A stretch of DNA of 64,000 nt from Opitutaceae bacterium (lineage in GTDB: Bacteria > Verrucomicrobiota > Verrucomicrobiia > Opitutales > Opitutaceae), in the NCBI GenBank assembly GCA_016711225.1, contig JADJTK010000001.1, forward strand, positions 62,001-126,000, read 5' to 3'. Each line of letters begins with the position of its first letter. Within the stretch, counting starts at the first letter, position 1. The translations under genes and the position numbers were made by a program. The notes beneath the pieces were generated by a model, which made no database searches, was not told where the DNA came from, and saw only the letters and a list, made by a program, of their open reading frames with translations. Positions 16,212-23,984 of this stretch are shown piece by piece.

Positions 16212-16817
16212 GTGCGCGACATCACCGTCATCCTTGATCGGGTCGGCCAAGGCGACCCCCGGGCGGCCGACGAGCTCCTGCCTCTCGTCTACGAGGAACT
16301 GCGAAAGCTGGCGGCGGCCAAGATGGCGCGCGAGGCGCCCGGACAGACGCTCCAGGCCACGGCCCTCGTCCATGAGGCGTGGTTGCGCCTCGGAGGGGAA
16401 GATCAGCCCGACTGGCAGAACCGCGCGCACTTCTTCGCCTCAGCGGCCGAGGCGATGCGGCGTATCCTCATCGATCGCGCGCGACGGCGTCAGGCCGTGC
16501 GCCATGGCGGCGAGCTGGTGCGCACCAGCGCCGACGCCCTCGACCACGTGGCGAACGCGGCCGGGGTGGCCGACGCCGAGCTGCTCGACGTGCATGAGGC
16601 GCTGGATGCGCTCGCTCGGCACGACGCGCGCAAGGCGGAGCTGGTCAAACAATGCTATTTCGTGGGCCTCACCTTCAAGGAGGCCGCGCTCGTCCTCGGC
16701 ATCTCCGAGCCGACGGCGCGCCGCGACTGGACCTATGCCCGGGCTTGGCTGTTCAGCGAAATCGGCCGCATGCGGCAGGGCGAAGCGGAGAAGTCACAAG
16801 TGGCAAGGAACAAGTAA
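16212..16817 (+). CDS. ECF-subfamily RNA polymerase sigma factor (Sigma70_ECF, PF07638 type)
   Basis: 201 residues from GTG 16212. Region 2: DPRAADELLPLVYEELRKLA ... TLQATALVHEAWLRL, FFASAAEAMRRILIDRARRR; region 4: KAELVKQCYFVGLTFKEAAL then VLGISEPTARRDWTYARAWL. These strings match the planctomycete/verrucomicrobial ECF group (LVxExYLRLxG, ILVDxARRR) that is usually encoded directly before a Ser/Thr kinase. Here no kinase follows, and the only kinase is at 10118-12871. The last codons (SQVARNK) are formed by the start of a low-complexity CAAGTGACAAG repeat tract, so the true C-terminus may have been altered by that tract. Confidence 0.9.
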   Translation: MRDITVILDRVGQGDPRAADELLPLVYEELRKLAAAKMAREAPGQTLQATALVHEAWLRLGGEDQPDWQNRAHFFASAAEAMRRILIDRARRRQAVRHGGELVRTSADALDHVANAAGVADAELLDVHEALDALARHDARKAELVKQCYFVGLTFKEAALVLGISEPTARRDWTYARAWLFSEIGRMRQGEAEKSQVARNK

Positions 16818-16915
16818 CAGGGATCAAGTGACAAGTGGCACGGGATGAGGGGCAAGTAGCAAGTGACAAGTAACAAGGGGAGCGGCGGCGGGGTGAAGGG
16901 ATAAGTGACAAGGGG
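16795..16915 (+). repeat. Degenerate CAAGTGACAAG short-repeat tract
   Basis: A run of imperfect copies of a 7-11 base unit (CAAGTGACAAG, CAAGTGGCAAGG, CAAGTAACAAGG, CAAGTAGCAAG) about a dozen times, starting inside the last codons of the ECF gene. A shorter piece of the same kind is at 20543-20572. Non-coding filler of unknown origin. Confidence 0.7.
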
Positions 16916-16938
16916 TGGGTGGTTGGTGATCCGGCCGG

Positions 16939-16964
16939 ATGGCGGGGGTAAACCCCGCCCCACC
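16939..16964. repeat. Dispersed palindromic repeat, copy of 63740-63765
   Basis: These 26 bases (ATGGCGGGGGTAAACCCC then GCCCCACC) are identical to 63740-63765, and their reverse complement, except for the last base, is at 63687-63711. The internal GGCGGGG-TAAA-CCCCGCC part can fold on itself. Confidence 0.75.
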
Positions 16965-17533
16965 GGGCAGAAGGAAGGCGCGGAGGGAATGTCCTCGTCC
17001 CCGCCGTACGACTGATTGCTTCCGGCCGTAGTGGCGGGACCCCATGAGTGTCGCGCCATTACCGGGCGCCTGTGGGTGGACCCGATCAACTCCAATCGGG
17101 TCGCGGGCTTGGCCCGGGGTAGGCGTGCCCCCGCCCGCTCGGGACTCGGGCCTACACCGCACGGGAACGACCGCGTTGGGGCTGTTTGCGTCGGAGACGA
17201 GAGTCACGCGCTCCACCGTGCGTTGATGATTTTCGGGCCCGTGATCGTTTGGGGCGGAATATTCCGCTTTGGGAGGTGAACCACCCTTTAACCCGCCCAA
17301 ACCGATGTCCTCAGCGCTTCTCCGTCCCGTCCCCCGCCTGCGGGCGCCGACAGCCGCGTGTCGCCGGGATTTCACGCCTCTGGCTCGCGTTTGGGCGGAG
17401 AATCACCGCACGCGGCGCGTCCGGCTCCCCCGGCTCGGCGCCCGGCGCCTGCCCGCGGTCCCGGTCGTGGGTGCGACTCCGCTGGCCCGGCCCGCCATTT
17501 TCTGGCGACCCCCTTTCAATCCGCTGTCCTAAC
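16965..17533. promoter_or_regulatory. Long upstream region of the response regulator with a perfect palindrome
   Basis: No gene. The only striking element is the 14-base perfect palindrome GCGGAATATTCCGC at 17254-17267, AT-rich in the centre, 267 bases before the regulator ATG. Such a symmetric site could be an operator. A promoter was not resolved. Confidence 0.4.
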
Positions 17534-18052
17534 ATGAATGCCGAATCCGCCCGTCCCTCGCCCAACGGCTCGACCCCCGCCTCCGCCGCTTCGCCGTCCG
17601 CTGCGCTCCCCGCCGAGCCCAACCATAAAGGCCCCGCCCGTATCCTGGTGGTTGATGATGATCCCGATGTGCGCCGGGTCCTGGGCGACGCGCTGCAGCT
17701 GTTCAATTACAGGGTCGATACGGCCGGCGATGGTGCGGTGGGCTGGGAGGCGCTGTGCGCCAACTCCTACGATCTGGTCATTACCGACCACATGATGCCC
17801 AACCTCACCGGTCTCGATCTGCTGCGGCTGCTGCGGGCGGTGCGCCTGGATCTGCCCTGCCTGCTCATCTCCGGCGACCTGCCTTCGGTGGAGGCCGACC
17901 TGGCTCCGCTGCTACAACCCGGCCTGGCCGTGGACAAGCCCGTGAAGCTGGAGAAGCTGATCTCCCTGGTGCGGTCGTTGCTCTCCTCGTATCCGATCGG
18001 ATCCACCGAGGCGCGGACGGGCAAAACTCGGCTGACCTTGTGCCCGGCGTGA
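17534..18052 (+). CDS. Single-domain response regulator with disordered N-terminal extension
   Basis: 172 residues. Residues 1-33 are Ser/Pro/Ala-rich and probably disordered; 35-155 are a CheY-like receiver. Acidic pocket VVDDDP (41-43), phospho-acceptor Asp85 in LVITDHMMP, conserved Ser/Thr in LLISGDL, and Lys135 in AVDKPV are all present. There is no output domain, so it acts by protein contact (motility, phosphorelay or partner switching). I chose ATG 17534 because upstream codons in frame are intergenic in character. No histidine kinase is adjacent. A similar orphan regulator lies at 52572-52982. Confidence 0.88.
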   Translation: MNAESARPSPNGSTPASAASPSAALPAEPNHKGPARILVVDDDPDVRRVLGDALQLFNYRVDTAGDGAVGWEALCANSYDLVITDHMMPNLTGLDLLRLLRAVRLDLPCLLISGDLPSVEADLAPLLQPGLAVDKPVKLEKLISLVRSLLSSYPIGSTEARTGKTRLTLCPA

Positions 18053-18067
18053 GCGGGTTTGGTGGAG

Positions 18068-18130
18068 TTGTGGGAGCGAGCTTGCTCGCGACTCTGTCGC
18101 CGGTTGTCGGGTGCAAGCACCCTCCCACAA
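18068..18130. repeat. REP-pair (BIME-like) element
   Basis: Two small perfect palindromes, GCGAGC-TT-GCTCGC (18076-18089) and GGGTGC-AA-GCACCC (18109-18122), sit inside longer 9-base arms TTGTGGGAG (18068-18076) and CTCCCACAA (18122-18130). This arrangement of two head-to-head palindromes is that of REP/BIME elements mobilised by RAYT proteins, and the GGGTGCAAGCACCC unit recurs at 23847-23860. It lies between convergent genes. Confidence 0.75.
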
Positions 18131-18173
18131 GGGAATGGTTACACTCGCCGCGGGCGCAGGCTCGCCCTCCCGT

Positions 18174-19973
18174 TTACACGGCGCGGGCGCGGGAGCGCCG
18201 GGTGATCTCGGAGACGGCGAGATACAGATCCTCGCGGTCGAGCACGCCGACGACGCGCGGCGGGCTGCTGCCGGCCTCGACCACCGGGATCGTGTCGTGT
18301 CCGCTGCGGGCGAAGGAATCGAGGGCCTGCGCCAGCGAGGTGGCCGGCGTGAGCGCGGGGATGTTCTCGTGGGCCACGTCGATGGCCAGCACCGTCTCGG
18401 CCACGTACGGGTCCTTCAGGTAGGGCTCCACGTCGTCGAGACGGATGAGCCCGCGCAGGATGGCGCCCTCGTCCGTCACCAATACCTGGGCCCGGCGCGA
18501 CTTGAGCAGGCGGGCGGCGAGCTCGCTGAAGCGGGCGGTGGGCCGGATCTGCAGAAATTCGCGCCGCATGAGATCGGCCACGGAGAGCTCGCCCAGTTCG
18601 CGGTCGAAGAGCGAGGGCCCACCCGATTGCAGGCTCTCGCGGTAGATGCTCTCCCCGCCCAGGCGGCGCGCGGTGAAGAGGGCCACCACCGTGGTCACCA
18701 TCAGCGGCAGCACGACCTGATGGTTGAGCGACATCTCGAAGATCATGAGGATGGCGGTGATGGGGGCGTTGGCCGCCGCGGCAAGGAAGCCGCCCATGCC
18801 GGCGAGGGTGAAGCCGGTGGGGTCGAGCGCGGGCGCGCCGGGGATGAGCGCCACCGCGGCGGTGAGCAGTGCCCCCACGGTGGCGCCGACAAAGAGGGTG
18901 GGGGTGAAGACGCCGCCCACCGCTCCGGAGCCGAAGGCCGCGGCGGTGGCGAGAATCTTGGCGACGGCCACGGCGAGCAGGAGCAGCACGGCTTGGTTGT
19001 GGTTGTGCAGCAGATCCTGGATCACCGACATGCCGTTGCCGGCGGCCTGCGGGTGCCAGACGGCGAGCGCCCCGACGATGACCCCGCCGAGGGTGAGGCG
19101 CAGCACCAGCGGCAGCCGGGTGAACTTGAAGGCGCGGGTGGAGTGGCGCAGCAGGCGCATCCAGCCATGGGCGCCGACGCCGCAGACTAGCCCGAGCAGG
19201 ATGTAGAAGGGCATCGCCCCGAAGGAGGGGCCGGCCACGGTCTGCACCGCATAGATCGGCTCGTCGCTGAAGAAGGTCCGGTTCACCAGCACGGCCACGA
19301 CCGAGGAAATGAGCAACGGGCCGAGAGTCTCCATCGCGATCGATCCGAGCACGATCTCGGCGACGAAGAGCGCGCCGCCCAACGGGGTGTTGTAGGCGGC
19401 GGCGATGCCGGCGGCCGCGCCGCAGGCGACGATCAGGCGCATCCGTGCCGGGGCCATCCGGCGCAGGCGGCCCAGCATCGAGGCGGCTACCGCGGCCAGT
19501 TGCACGAGGGGTCCTTCGCGCCCGATCGCCTCGCCGGAGGAGATCGAAAAGAGCGCGGAGAGCGAGCGCATCACGCTCGGGCGCACGGGTACCCGGCCGT
19601 CGCCCACGACGACGGCTTCCATGTAGTCGGTGGCCTTGCGGTCGCCCATGCGGTGGGCGAGCAGCAGGATCAGGCCGGCGATGAGACCTCCGCCGGCAGG
19701 GATGCAGAGGCGTTGCCACCAGGCGAGCCCGGCGAAGATCGCCACTTCGTCGCCCGTGCTTCCGGTAATCAGAAGCTGGAGGCCGAGCCCGGCGTAGCGG
19801 AAGGCCACGGTGCCGGCGGCGCCGAGCAGGCCGGCGGCGACGGCCCACCAGAGCAGGGCCTGGCGATCACTGGGGCGCAGCCATGCCCACAGACGCAGGC
19901 CGAGGAGCAGGCGCCGCAACCGGCGCATCTCGTGAAGGGTGTCGCCGCTGAGGCCGCGCCGCGAGTCGCTCAT
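18174..19973 (-). CDS. ClC-family chloride channel/transporter with C-terminal CBS pair
   Basis: 599 residues: about eleven hydrophobic segments to residue 430, then two CBS domains (about 455-510 and 525-590). Signature motifs are GEAIGREGP at 147-155 with the gating glutamate Glu153, AAGIAAAYNTPLGG and GSGAVGGVFTP. In the position equivalent to the proton glutamate of E. coli ClcA (FIIEEM) the sequence reads LFVAEIV, with Ile where the second Glu should be, so it may be a chloride channel rather than a 2Cl/H exchanger. It overlaps the upstream EIIA-like gene by 4 bases (ATGA), pointing to an operon. CBS domains suggest nucleotide control. Confidence 0.9.
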   Translation of the reverse strand: MSDSRRGLSGDTLHEMRRLRRLLLGLRLWAWLRPSDRQALLWWAVAAGLLGAAGTVAFRYAGLGLQLLITGSTGDEVAIFAGLAWWQRLCIPAGGGLIAGLILLLAHRMGDRKATDYMEAVVVGDGRVPVRPSVMRSLSALFSISSGEAIGREGPLVQLAAVAASMLGRLRRMAPARMRLIVACGAAAGIAAAYNTPLGGALFVAEIVLGSIAMETLGPLLISSVVAVLVNRTFFSDEPIYAVQTVAGPSFGAMPFYILLGLVCGVGAHGWMRLLRHSTRAFKFTRLPLVLRLTLGGVIVGALAVWHPQAAGNGMSVIQDLLHNHNQAVLLLLAVAVAKILATAAAFGSGAVGGVFTPTLFVGATVGALLTAAVALIPGAPALDPTGFTLAGMGGFLAAAANAPITAILMIFEMSLNHQVVLPLMVTTVVALFTARRLGGESIYRESLQSGGPSLFDRELGELSVADLMRREFLQIRPTARFSELAARLLKSRRAQVLVTDEGAILRGLIRLDDVEPYLKDPYVAETVLAIDVAHENIPALTPATSLAQALDSFARSGHDTIPVVEAGSSPPRVVGVLDREDLYLAVSEITRRSRARAV

Positions 19974-20437
19974 TGCAGTTGCAGATGCAGGCGCAACCAG
20001 GCGCGGATCGCCGGCTCGTCGGGAGCGCTCAGCAGGCCGCCGGCGATTTGGGGATCGGTGAGGGCCTTGGCCAGGGCGCGCATGAACTCAAGATAGTGCC
20101 GCGGCTGGTCGGCGGGCACCACCCCGAGGAAGATCAGCTGCACCGGGTCGCTGTCGCGGGTCCAGGGGATGGGGCGGGCGGCGCGGCCGAAGGCCACGGT
20201 GAGGTGGGAGAGGCCGATGATGCGGGCGTGCGGTAGGGCGGTGGCGTGACCAAGGAAAGTGGAGGCCTGGGCCTCGCGTTCGAGGGCGGCGGCGGCGATG
20301 GTGCGGGCGCCGGGTAGGCCGGGGAATTGTCCGAACCCGGCGGCGAGCTGCTCGATGGCGGTGGCGGGCGAAGCGGCCACCAAGCTGGGCACCACGAGGG
20401 AGCACACCGCACGGCTGGTGGGCATCGGGACGGACAT
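19970..20437 (-). CDS. PTS EIIA (PtsN-type) domain protein
   Basis: 155 residues, one EIIA type 2 domain. The active-site histidine is His70 in FLGHATALPHARI, followed by LTVAFGRAARPIPW and DPVQLIFLGVVPA. It accepts phosphate from HPr or NPr and acts as a regulator. No other PTS gene is nearby, and its stop overlaps the ClC start by 4 bases, so its partner is probably the ClC protein or a regulatory target. Many Opitutaceae-type genomes fuse or pair EIIA domains with ion transporters. The N-terminus is longer than usual and Pro/Val-rich. Confidence 0.85.
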   Translation of the reverse strand: MSVPMPTSRAVCSLVVPSLVAASPATAIEQLAAGFGQFPGLPGARTIAAAALEREAQASTFLGHATALPHARIIGLSHLTVAFGRAARPIPWTRDSDPVQLIFLGVVPADQPRHYLEFMRALAKALTDPQIAGGLLSAPDEPAIRAWLRLHLQLQ

Positions 20438-20632
20438 GGCCGCAAACGTGGGGAAAAGCGGTGCGCTGGCAATGCGGGAGTCGGAGCGGCGGACCTAAGG
20501 CAGAAGGAAGAATGCAGAAGGCAGAACGCCGGTGAGGAGAAGGGCCAAGTGACACGGGCCAAGTGACAAGGTGCGGAGGCCGCGCTGCCGCGTGACGGAT
20601 CGGGCCATGGGTCCGGAGACCCAAGCCACCAC
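20438..20632. repeat. Low-complexity intergenic filler
   Basis: Contains GGCAGAAGGAAGAATGCAGA then AGGCAGAA (20500-20528) and CAAGTGACACGGGCCAAGTG (20543-20572). Relatives of the first string occur at 39947-39972 and 46471-46512, and of the second at 16795-16915. No gene. Confidence 0.5.
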
Positions 20633-21829
20633 CTATCTAGGCTCGGTGAGGACCAGCGGCACCGTGAGCTCGCGCCGTGCGCGCCGCACGGTGACTTGGA
20701 CGGTGTCGCCCGGTTGTTTGCGCTCGAGGGCGAGACGCAAATCGCCCGGCGCGCGGATGGGCTGGCCGTCGATCGCCGTGATGATGTCCCCCAGGCTGAT
20801 CTCGCCGCGGCGCGTGCGCGTGGTCGGCATCAGCCCGGCCCGTGCGGCGGCTCCACCGCGCGCGACGTCGAGGATGAGTAGGCCCTCATCGATGCCGAGG
20901 CGGCGAGTTACGTAGGGGTTGGCCACTTCCAGATCGAGCGAGGGGCGGCGCACTTTGCCGTAGGCAATGAGCTCGGGGACCACCCAGTTGACCGCGTCGA
21001 CGGGAATGGCGAAGCCGATGCCGGCCGAGGCGCCGGAAGGGCTGCGGATGGCGGAGTTCACCCCGATGAGCCGGCCGGCCGAGTCGAGCAGCGGGCCGCC
21101 GGAGTTGCCGGGGTTGATGGCGGCGTCGGTTTGGATGACATCGCGGATGGGGGTGCCGTCGGCCCCTTGGATCTCGCGGCCCAGGGCGCTGACGATCCCG
21201 GTGGTGAGGGTTTGGTCGAGGCCGAAGGGGTTGCCGATGGCGAAGACGGCCTGGCCGACGCGCAGGTCGTGCGAGGTACCCACGGCGAGGGCGCGGAGCT
21301 TTTCGCGCGGGGCTTTGATCTGGAGCACGGCGATATCCTTTTCCGGCGCGACGCCGATCAGGTCGGCCTCCCAAGTGGTGCGATCGGAGAGGGTGACGCG
21401 CACGGCATTCGCATTCTGGATGACGTGGAAATTGGTGATGATGTGGCCGGCGTCGTCCCAGATGAAGCCGGAGCCGGTGCCCAGCGGGATCTGGGTGATG
21501 TCACGGCTGAAGAAATCCTCCTGAAGGGCGACTGAGGTGATGTAGACAACCGACGGCGACGCCTCTTCGAAGAGGCGGATGTTGCGCTGTTCGCCCTCGC
21601 CGAGGTCGGCGCGGGGGGCGACGGAGCGCGCCTCGGGTGCGGGCGTGGCAGTGGTCGGTGCCGTCGTGGCCGGTTTGGCGGGCACCAGGGTAGCGGCGAG
21701 CGCGGTGGTGTGCGAGAGCCAGACACCGGCGAGCAGGCCGACGAGCACGAGCGAAAAGGAGCCGAAGAAGAGCGAGCGACCGTTGACGTTCACAGCCGCG
21801 AGGAGAACGGAATGGGCGATGGGTGCCAA
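20633..21829 (-). CDS. HtrA/Deg-family trypsin-like serine protease with one PDZ domain
   Basis: 398 residues: N-terminal signal anchor (19-45), Ala/Pro/Thr-rich linker, protease domain 80-285 and one PDZ domain about 300-395. The catalytic triad is His135 (ITNFHVI), Asp165 (EKDIAVL) and Ser243 (NPGNSGGPL), all intact. The activation loop residues TTGIVSALGRE are also typical. Single-PDZ architecture and the anchor match DegS/HhoA-like proteases acting in the periplasm on damaged proteins. It is a lone gene on the minus strand; two palindromic hairpins lie upstream (21960-21995, 22049-22084). Confidence 0.93.
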   Translation of the reverse strand: MAPIAHSVLLAAVNVNGRSLFFGSFSLVLVGLLAGVWLSHTTALAATLVPAKPATTAPTTATPAPEARSVAPRADLGEGEQRNIRLFEEASPSVVYITSVALQEDFFSRDITQIPLGTGSGFIWDDAGHIITNFHVIQNANAVRVTLSDRTTWEADLIGVAPEKDIAVLQIKAPREKLRALAVGTSHDLRVGQAVFAIGNPFGLDQTLTTGIVSALGREIQGADGTPIRDVIQTDAAINPGNSGGPLLDSAGRLIGVNSAIRSPSGASAGIGFAIPVDAVNWVVPELIAYGKVRRPSLDLEVANPYVTRRLGIDEGLLILDVARGGAAARAGLMPTTRTRRGEISLGDIITAIDGQPIRAPGDLRLALERKQPGDTVQVTVRRARRELTVPLVLTEPR

Positions 21830-21959
21830 ACGACAAAGTGGCCAGCCACGGATGGATGCCGGCCAGCGAAGGCCCGGAGGTTGCGCGGTGCGCCCACCTG
21901 ATGCATCCGGTGGGGCGCCGGGAGGCGGGCCCGGGAGGTTGAGACTGGTGCCTTCCTCC

Positions 21960-21995
21960 GACCGCTTAAGTTGACGGTCGTCAACTTAAGCGGTC
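21960..21995. repeat. Perfect 16-base hairpin, first of a pair
   Basis: Arms GACCGCTTAAGTTGAC (21960-21975) and GTCAACTTAAGCGGTC (21980-21995) around the 4-base loop GGTC. No T-run on either side, so it is not a standard terminator. It is 131 bases upstream of the htrA start. An imperfect second copy follows at 22049-22084. Confidence 0.8.
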
Positions 21996-22048
21996 AGGGG
22001 CTTCCGGAGGATTCTCCGGGGGGACAGGTGACCGCCCTGAGCCCTCGA

Positions 22049-22084
22049 ACCGCTTACATTGACGGTCGTCAACTTAAGCGGTCA
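22049..22084. repeat. Imperfect second copy of the 36-base hairpin
   Basis: Same element as 21960-21995, with three changed bases in the left arm (AACCGCTTACATTGAC); the right arm and the GGTC loop are identical. Both copies are followed by AGGG. It lies between htrA and the divergent thioesterase gene. The remaining bases 21830-22334 contain no gene. Confidence 0.75.
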
Positions 22085-22334
22085 GGGAGAGAATTGAGAC
22101 GAGGAGGACCAGAATGGCGATGCGCGCTCGGTTGGGGGAGGAATCGGGGGCGACGCAGCCGGGCAGGGAGCGATACCTTGAGGCAAGGACTCGCCGATAA
22201 CCGGAACGGCGTTGCCTGCGACGCTCCAACAAGACGGGCGCGTGAGTCCGTGCCCTTCGCTGAAAGGCGGCGGTGCGCTTTTTGCTCCCTGTCTCGAGAG
22301 GGCTGGTGCAGCGTGGTGAATCTTGCCCTCCGCC

Positions 22335-23069
22335 ATGCCGAACCATGCCGAATACATCCTGGAAACGTCCGTGCGTTTTGCCGAGGTCGACCGCGACCAG
22401 GTGATGGCGCTGCCGGCGATTTTTCAGCTGCTACAGGAGGCGGCCATCCGGCATGCGGATCTTTTCGGCGTGGGCGCGGCCGGGCTGGCCGAGCGCGGCA
22501 CGTCCTGGGTGCTCAACCGGCTCGCCGTTGGCATCGATCGCTATCCCCGCCGCGACGAGGCCTTGCGGGTCGAGACTTGGTCCACCGGAGTGCGCGGTTT
22601 TCGGGGGTTTCGGGAGTTCCGCCTCTTCTGCGGCGAAGAGCTGCTGCTGTCCGCTTCGTCGCTGTGGCTGTGGATCGACCTGCGCACCCGCACGCTCGCC
22701 CGCGTGCCGGAGGAGTTGGCGGTGGCGTTCCCCATCGGGGGGGACGGCCGGCCTCCCTATCGGCCGGAGTTGGAGAAGCTGCGTATTACCGCGCCGGCGG
22801 GGCAAGCTCCCGCGGTCCCCGTGACTTTACGGTACTCAGATTTCGACGCCAACGGGCATGTGAACAACACCGCGTTCTTCGATTTTCTCCAGACCGCGCT
22901 GGCCCGCCAGGGGCGCGGGCCGCATCCGCGGCGGCTGGAGCTCCAGTTCCTGCGCGAAATCCCGCTCGGCGCGGAAGCGGCGGAGGTGCGACTGGAGGAG
23001 GGCGAAGCGGGGACGGCCTTCGCTATCGGCGGGCCCGAGGGCGCGTATGCGGTGGGCGTGGTGGGGTGA
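22335..23069 (+). CDS. Acyl-ACP thioesterase (FatA/B-like, double hot-dog)
   Basis: 244 residues with two hot-dog domains, residues about 5-130 and 150-244. Marks of the family are FAEVDRDQVMALPAIFQLLQ, RGTSWVLNRLAVGIDRYPRR then EALRVETWSTG, SSLWLWIDL and, in the second domain, TLRYSDFDANGHVNNTAFFD, with the catalytic Asn/His pair of N-G-H-V-N-N-T. It releases fatty acids from acyl carrier protein in the cytosol. I chose ATG 22335 over an upstream TTG. Length is normal for bacterial members. It is followed 96 bases later by a secreted barrel protein on the same strand. Confidence 0.9.
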   Translation: MPNHAEYILETSVRFAEVDRDQVMALPAIFQLLQEAAIRHADLFGVGAAGLAERGTSWVLNRLAVGIDRYPRRDEALRVETWSTGVRGFRGFREFRLFCGEELLLSASSLWLWIDLRTRTLARVPEELAVAFPIGGDGRPPYRPELEKLRITAPAGQAPAVPVTLRYSDFDANGHVNNTAFFDFLQTALARQGRGPHPRRLELQFLREIPLGAEAAEVRLEEGEAGTAFAIGGPEGAYAVGVVG

Positions 23070-23165
23070 ATGACCGGGTGGCCAGGCGTCTGCCCACGCC
23101 GGGCACGGAGAAAAACTCTCGCCGCCCGCAGCCGAGCCTTGCCCTGACCGCGCGGTTTGGGCCGT

Positions 23166-23816
23166 ATGCTCGCCATGGTTCGTGCTCATATTCGTGGGAT
23201 TGTGCTGCTCGCGTTGGCCCTGGTAGGGGCGGATGCCGTGCGGGCCGAGGTGGCCGGGGAGGGCGCGCCGGTGGCCTTCTGGCGTACCGGGTGGGCTTGG
23301 ACGGCCTATACGGGCGTGCTCAACGATCCGGACAAGGCGGACACCCACAACCTCATGATCTTCGCCGATTATCCGAGCTTCATCCGGCGCGAGAAGCTCT
23401 ACGCCTTCTCGGCGCAGAAGCGCCTCGGTGGCTATCGCGACTGGGTGGATTGGGAGGCGGATGCGACCCTGGCGTACCACTCCGGTTCGGTGGACTATGC
23501 GGAGGGGGCCGTGCTCGGCGGTTTCCGGTGGTTGAAGTTCCCGTGGGACCGATGGTTGGATACCTCGCTCGCCTATTTCATCGGGGCGTCGTACGCCTCG
23601 AAGGTGGCCGCTTTCGAGAACGTGCCGGCCCATTCCGGTCGGCACAGCTCGCACTGGCTGCCCGCGCTCAAGATGGAGCTCGAGTTCCGCCTGCCCCAGG
23701 AGTCGCCCTGGTCGGTTGTGTTTGGTTACCACCATCGTTCCGGCGCGTGGGGTGCGCTGGCCGATCGCGGCACGATCAGCGATTTTGCCTGTGTGGGATT
23801 GAAGCTCCGGCGCTAG
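23166..23816 (+). CDS. Outer-membrane beta-barrel protein, PagL/acyloxyacyl hydrolase-like
   Basis: 216 residues from ATG 23166 with a signal peptide (MLAMVRAHIRGIVLLALALV, cleavage near VRAE). The mature part alternates aromatic and charged residues in short strands (ADATLAYHSG, YFIGASYASKV, MELEFRL, WSVVFGYHHRSGAWGALAD). A His-x-Ser or His-x-x-x-Ser pair in the penultimate strand is how PagL-type lipid A deacylases place their catalytic residues, and GYHHRSG is compatible. The C-terminal VGLKLRR is less aromatic than most barrels. The barrel is likely; the enzymatic call is a weak inference. ATG 23175 is an equally possible start. Confidence 0.5.
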   Translation: MLAMVRAHIRGIVLLALALVGADAVRAEVAGEGAPVAFWRTGWAWTAYTGVLNDPDKADTHNLMIFADYPSFIRREKLYAFSAQKRLGGYRDWVDWEADATLAYHSGSVDYAEGAVLGGFRWLKFPWDRWLDTSLAYFIGASYASKVAAFENVPAHSGRHSSHWLPALKMELEFRLPQESPWSVVFGYHHRSGAWGALADRGTISDFACVGLKLRR

Positions 23817-23846
23817 GGCCGCCGCGGGCGTTGCAGCGGGGGAGTC

Positions 23847-23905
23847 GGGTGCAAGCACCCTCCCACAGTGCAAGCGCCCGGCGAAGGGAGTCAGGTGCAT
23901 GCACC
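23847..23905. repeat. REP-like palindrome pair
   Basis: GGGTGC-AA-GCACCC at 23847-23860 is the same unit as in the element at 18109-18122, and GGTGCATGCACC at 23894-23905 is a second perfect palindrome. Both are followed by TCCC and preceded by GGAGTC. Non-coding, between two plus-strand genes. Confidence 0.7.
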
Positions 23906-23984
23906 CTCCCTCAACCTTGTCACAGGTCGGAGGGAGGACCGGCGCGGGCTGGCCAAGTGGCCGGGGCCTGCTACGGTGGCGCCG

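Noticed and set aside
16795..16915. CRISPR-like array
   Set aside because: The units are 7-11 bases, imperfect and without unique spacers of constant length; no cas gene in the window.
17534..18052. Receiver-containing frame starting further upstream at 17186
   Set aside because: The added 116 codons have no protein character and lie in a gene-free interval with repeats; ATG 17534 is the better start.
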